NCBI RefSeq assembly: GCF_000718635.1
Contig: NZ_JOBF01000001.1
Location: 186,001 to 250,000 of the forward strand
Source of the DNA: Streptomyces varsoviensis
GTDB lineage: Bacteria; Actinomycetota; Actinomycetes; Streptomycetales; Streptomycetaceae
DNA: 64,000 bases
Reading direction: 5' to 3'
Shown one piece after another: positions 63,082-64,000 of this stretch. Every line of letters starts with the position of its first letter. The first letter of the stretch is position 1. Under the pieces are notes generated by a model. The model worked only from the letters and a program-made list of their open reading frames with translations. It did not search any database and had not been told where the DNA came from. Both the position numbers and the translations under genes were made by a program.

Positions 63082-64000
63082 GTGGCAGCACCGAAGAAGG
63101 GCCGTAGGTCCCCGGGCGGCCAGGGCAGGCCGGGGCGGGTCCTCGCCCTGATCCTGATCGCCATGGTGGCGCTCGTGGGCGGAATGTTCGCCTCCGGGCA
63201 CACCACGCCGCGGTTGGGCATCGACCTCGCCGGTGGTACGAGCTTCACGCTGGAGGCCAAGAACCAGCCGGGCAAGCCCAACGCCATCAACACGACCAAC
63301 ATGAACACCGCCGTGGGCATCATCAACCGGCGTGTCAATGGTCTGGGCGTCACCGAGGCCGAGGTTCAGACGCAGGGCGCCAATCACATCATCGTGAATA
63401 TCCCCAAGGGGACGAACGCGAAACAGGCCCGCCAGCAGGTCGGCACCACCGCGCAGCTCGGCTTCCGCCCGGTGCTGAACACCACACCCGTCAGCAAGTC
63501 CCCGCCGCCGTCGCCCACCCCTTCCCCCAGTTCCCCCAGCGCGAAGGGCAAGGACGGCAAGGACAACAAGGGCGACAAGGACAGCAAGGGCGACAAGGCC
63601 AAGGACGGCGACAAGGTCAGCCCGTCCGGCAGTGCCACGCCCACCGGCACCCCGACGACCAAGACGCAGGGCCGGGCCGTCACCGACGCCCTGAAGGCCG
63701 ACTCGACGCCCGACCCCGAGGTCACGGGCAAGGGACAGGACGGCAAGAAGGGCGATAAGGACGGCAAGGACGGCAAGAAGGGCGACCAGGCCCCGAAGCC
63801 CTCCCAGACGCCGTCCGGCTCCCCGGACGCCGCCGCCCTCCAGAAGCAGCTCGCCGAGCTGGACTGCACGACCAAGGAGGGCATGGCCAAGGCGCGCGAG
63901 AAGGCCGCCAACGCCGCCCCCAAGGACACGGTCGTCGCGTGCAAGAAGGACGGCTCGGCCAAGGAGATCCTCGGCCCGGTCGCCGTCGAGGGCACCGACG
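63082..64000 (+). CDS. secD: Protein-export membrane protein SecD (3' end outside window)
   Basis: This subunit uses the proton gradient to finish Sec-dependent export. Seen are the first helix (VLALILIAMVALVGGMFASG), the signature RLGIDLAGGTSFTLEA and the P1-domain start. From about residue 140 to 260 there is a long Lys/Asp/Gly/Ser/Pro insertion (KDGKDNKGDKDSKGDKAKD), then QKQLAELDCTTKEG. The reading frame is still open at base 64000. The GTG start at 63082 follows GACAAG. Confidence 0.93.
   Translation, partial: MAAPKKGRRSPGGQGRPGRVLALILIAMVALVGGMFASGHTTPRLGIDLAGGTSFTLEAKNQPGKPNAINTTNMNTAVGIINRRVNGLGVTEAEVQTQGANHIIVNIPKGTNAKQARQQVGTTAQLGFRPVLNTTPVSKSPPPSPTPSPSSPSAKGKDGKDNKGDKDSKGDKAKDGDKVSPSGSATPTGTPTTKTQGRAVTDALKADSTPDPEVTGKGQDGKKGDKDGKDGKKGDQAPKPSQTPSGSPDAAALQKQLAELDCTTKEGMAKAREKAANAAPKDTVVACKKDGSAKEILGPVAVEGTD

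Overview
The window is chromosomal DNA from a high-GC actinomycete, almost certainly a Streptomyces. Third codon positions are nearly all G or C, GTG starts are frequent, and ssgB (a sporulation gene confined to morphologically complex actinomycetes) is present. So are an FVQD-type AraC regulator, phosphatidylinositol-mannoside genes, and the order pgsA, patA, pimA, pdxS, pdxT, yebC, ruvCAB, yajC, secD. From memory, most of 10.7-64 kb follows the Streptomyces coelicolor SCO1516-SCO1566 neighbourhood; I could not check this by alignment.

Left end (1-10.7 kb), accessory in character. A 5'-truncated drug-efflux MFS gene faces an alpha/beta-hydrolase gene. The hydrolase frame has no stop after its domain and runs through a 75-bp tandem array into the antisense of the MFS gene. 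Next is a tight minus-strand operon: M24 metallohydrolase, SbnA/cysteine-synthase-like PLP enzyme, HpaB-type flavin monooxygenase and FMN reductase. Facing away from it are an AraC-family regulator and a glutamine-dependent asparagine synthetase. Two copies of a 45-bp element lie in the same orientation upstream of the operon and of asnB. They look like a shared operator, so this may be one small, undescribed amino-acid-modifying pathway.

Centre (10.7-31 kb). Lipid and stress genes (PlsC-like acyltransferase, secreted glycerophosphodiester phosphodiesterase, small sigma factor, GNAT enzymes) lead to a methionine ABC importer, metNIQ, preceded by a possible 28-residue leader peptide. A corrinoid block follows: cobL (CbiE-CbiT), a giant BluB-CobT fusion with about 1,000 disordered residues in front, and cysG/cobA. 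After it come an rRNA/tRNA methyltransferase, a membrane-anchored Ser/Thr kinase and five minus-strand tRNA genes (three Val-GAC, Cys, Gly).

Right part (31-64 kb), housekeeping. Folate genes (pabB/pabC-like), a DsbA-like protein, a CGNR zinc-finger protein and ssgB are followed by two tRNA-Val(CAC) genes flanking an SRPBCC gene, then an exonuclease, thrS and a HIT protein. Further on are a coupled pair of exported lipoproteins (an atypical polysaccharide deacetylase and a beta-propeller), an EF-G-like GTPase and a LuxR/histidine-kinase pair. The end holds the phosphatidylinositol mannoside operon (pgsA, patA, pimA), vitamin B6 genes (pdxS, pdxT), yebC, ruvCAB, and the protein-export genes yajC and secD, the last cut by the window edge.
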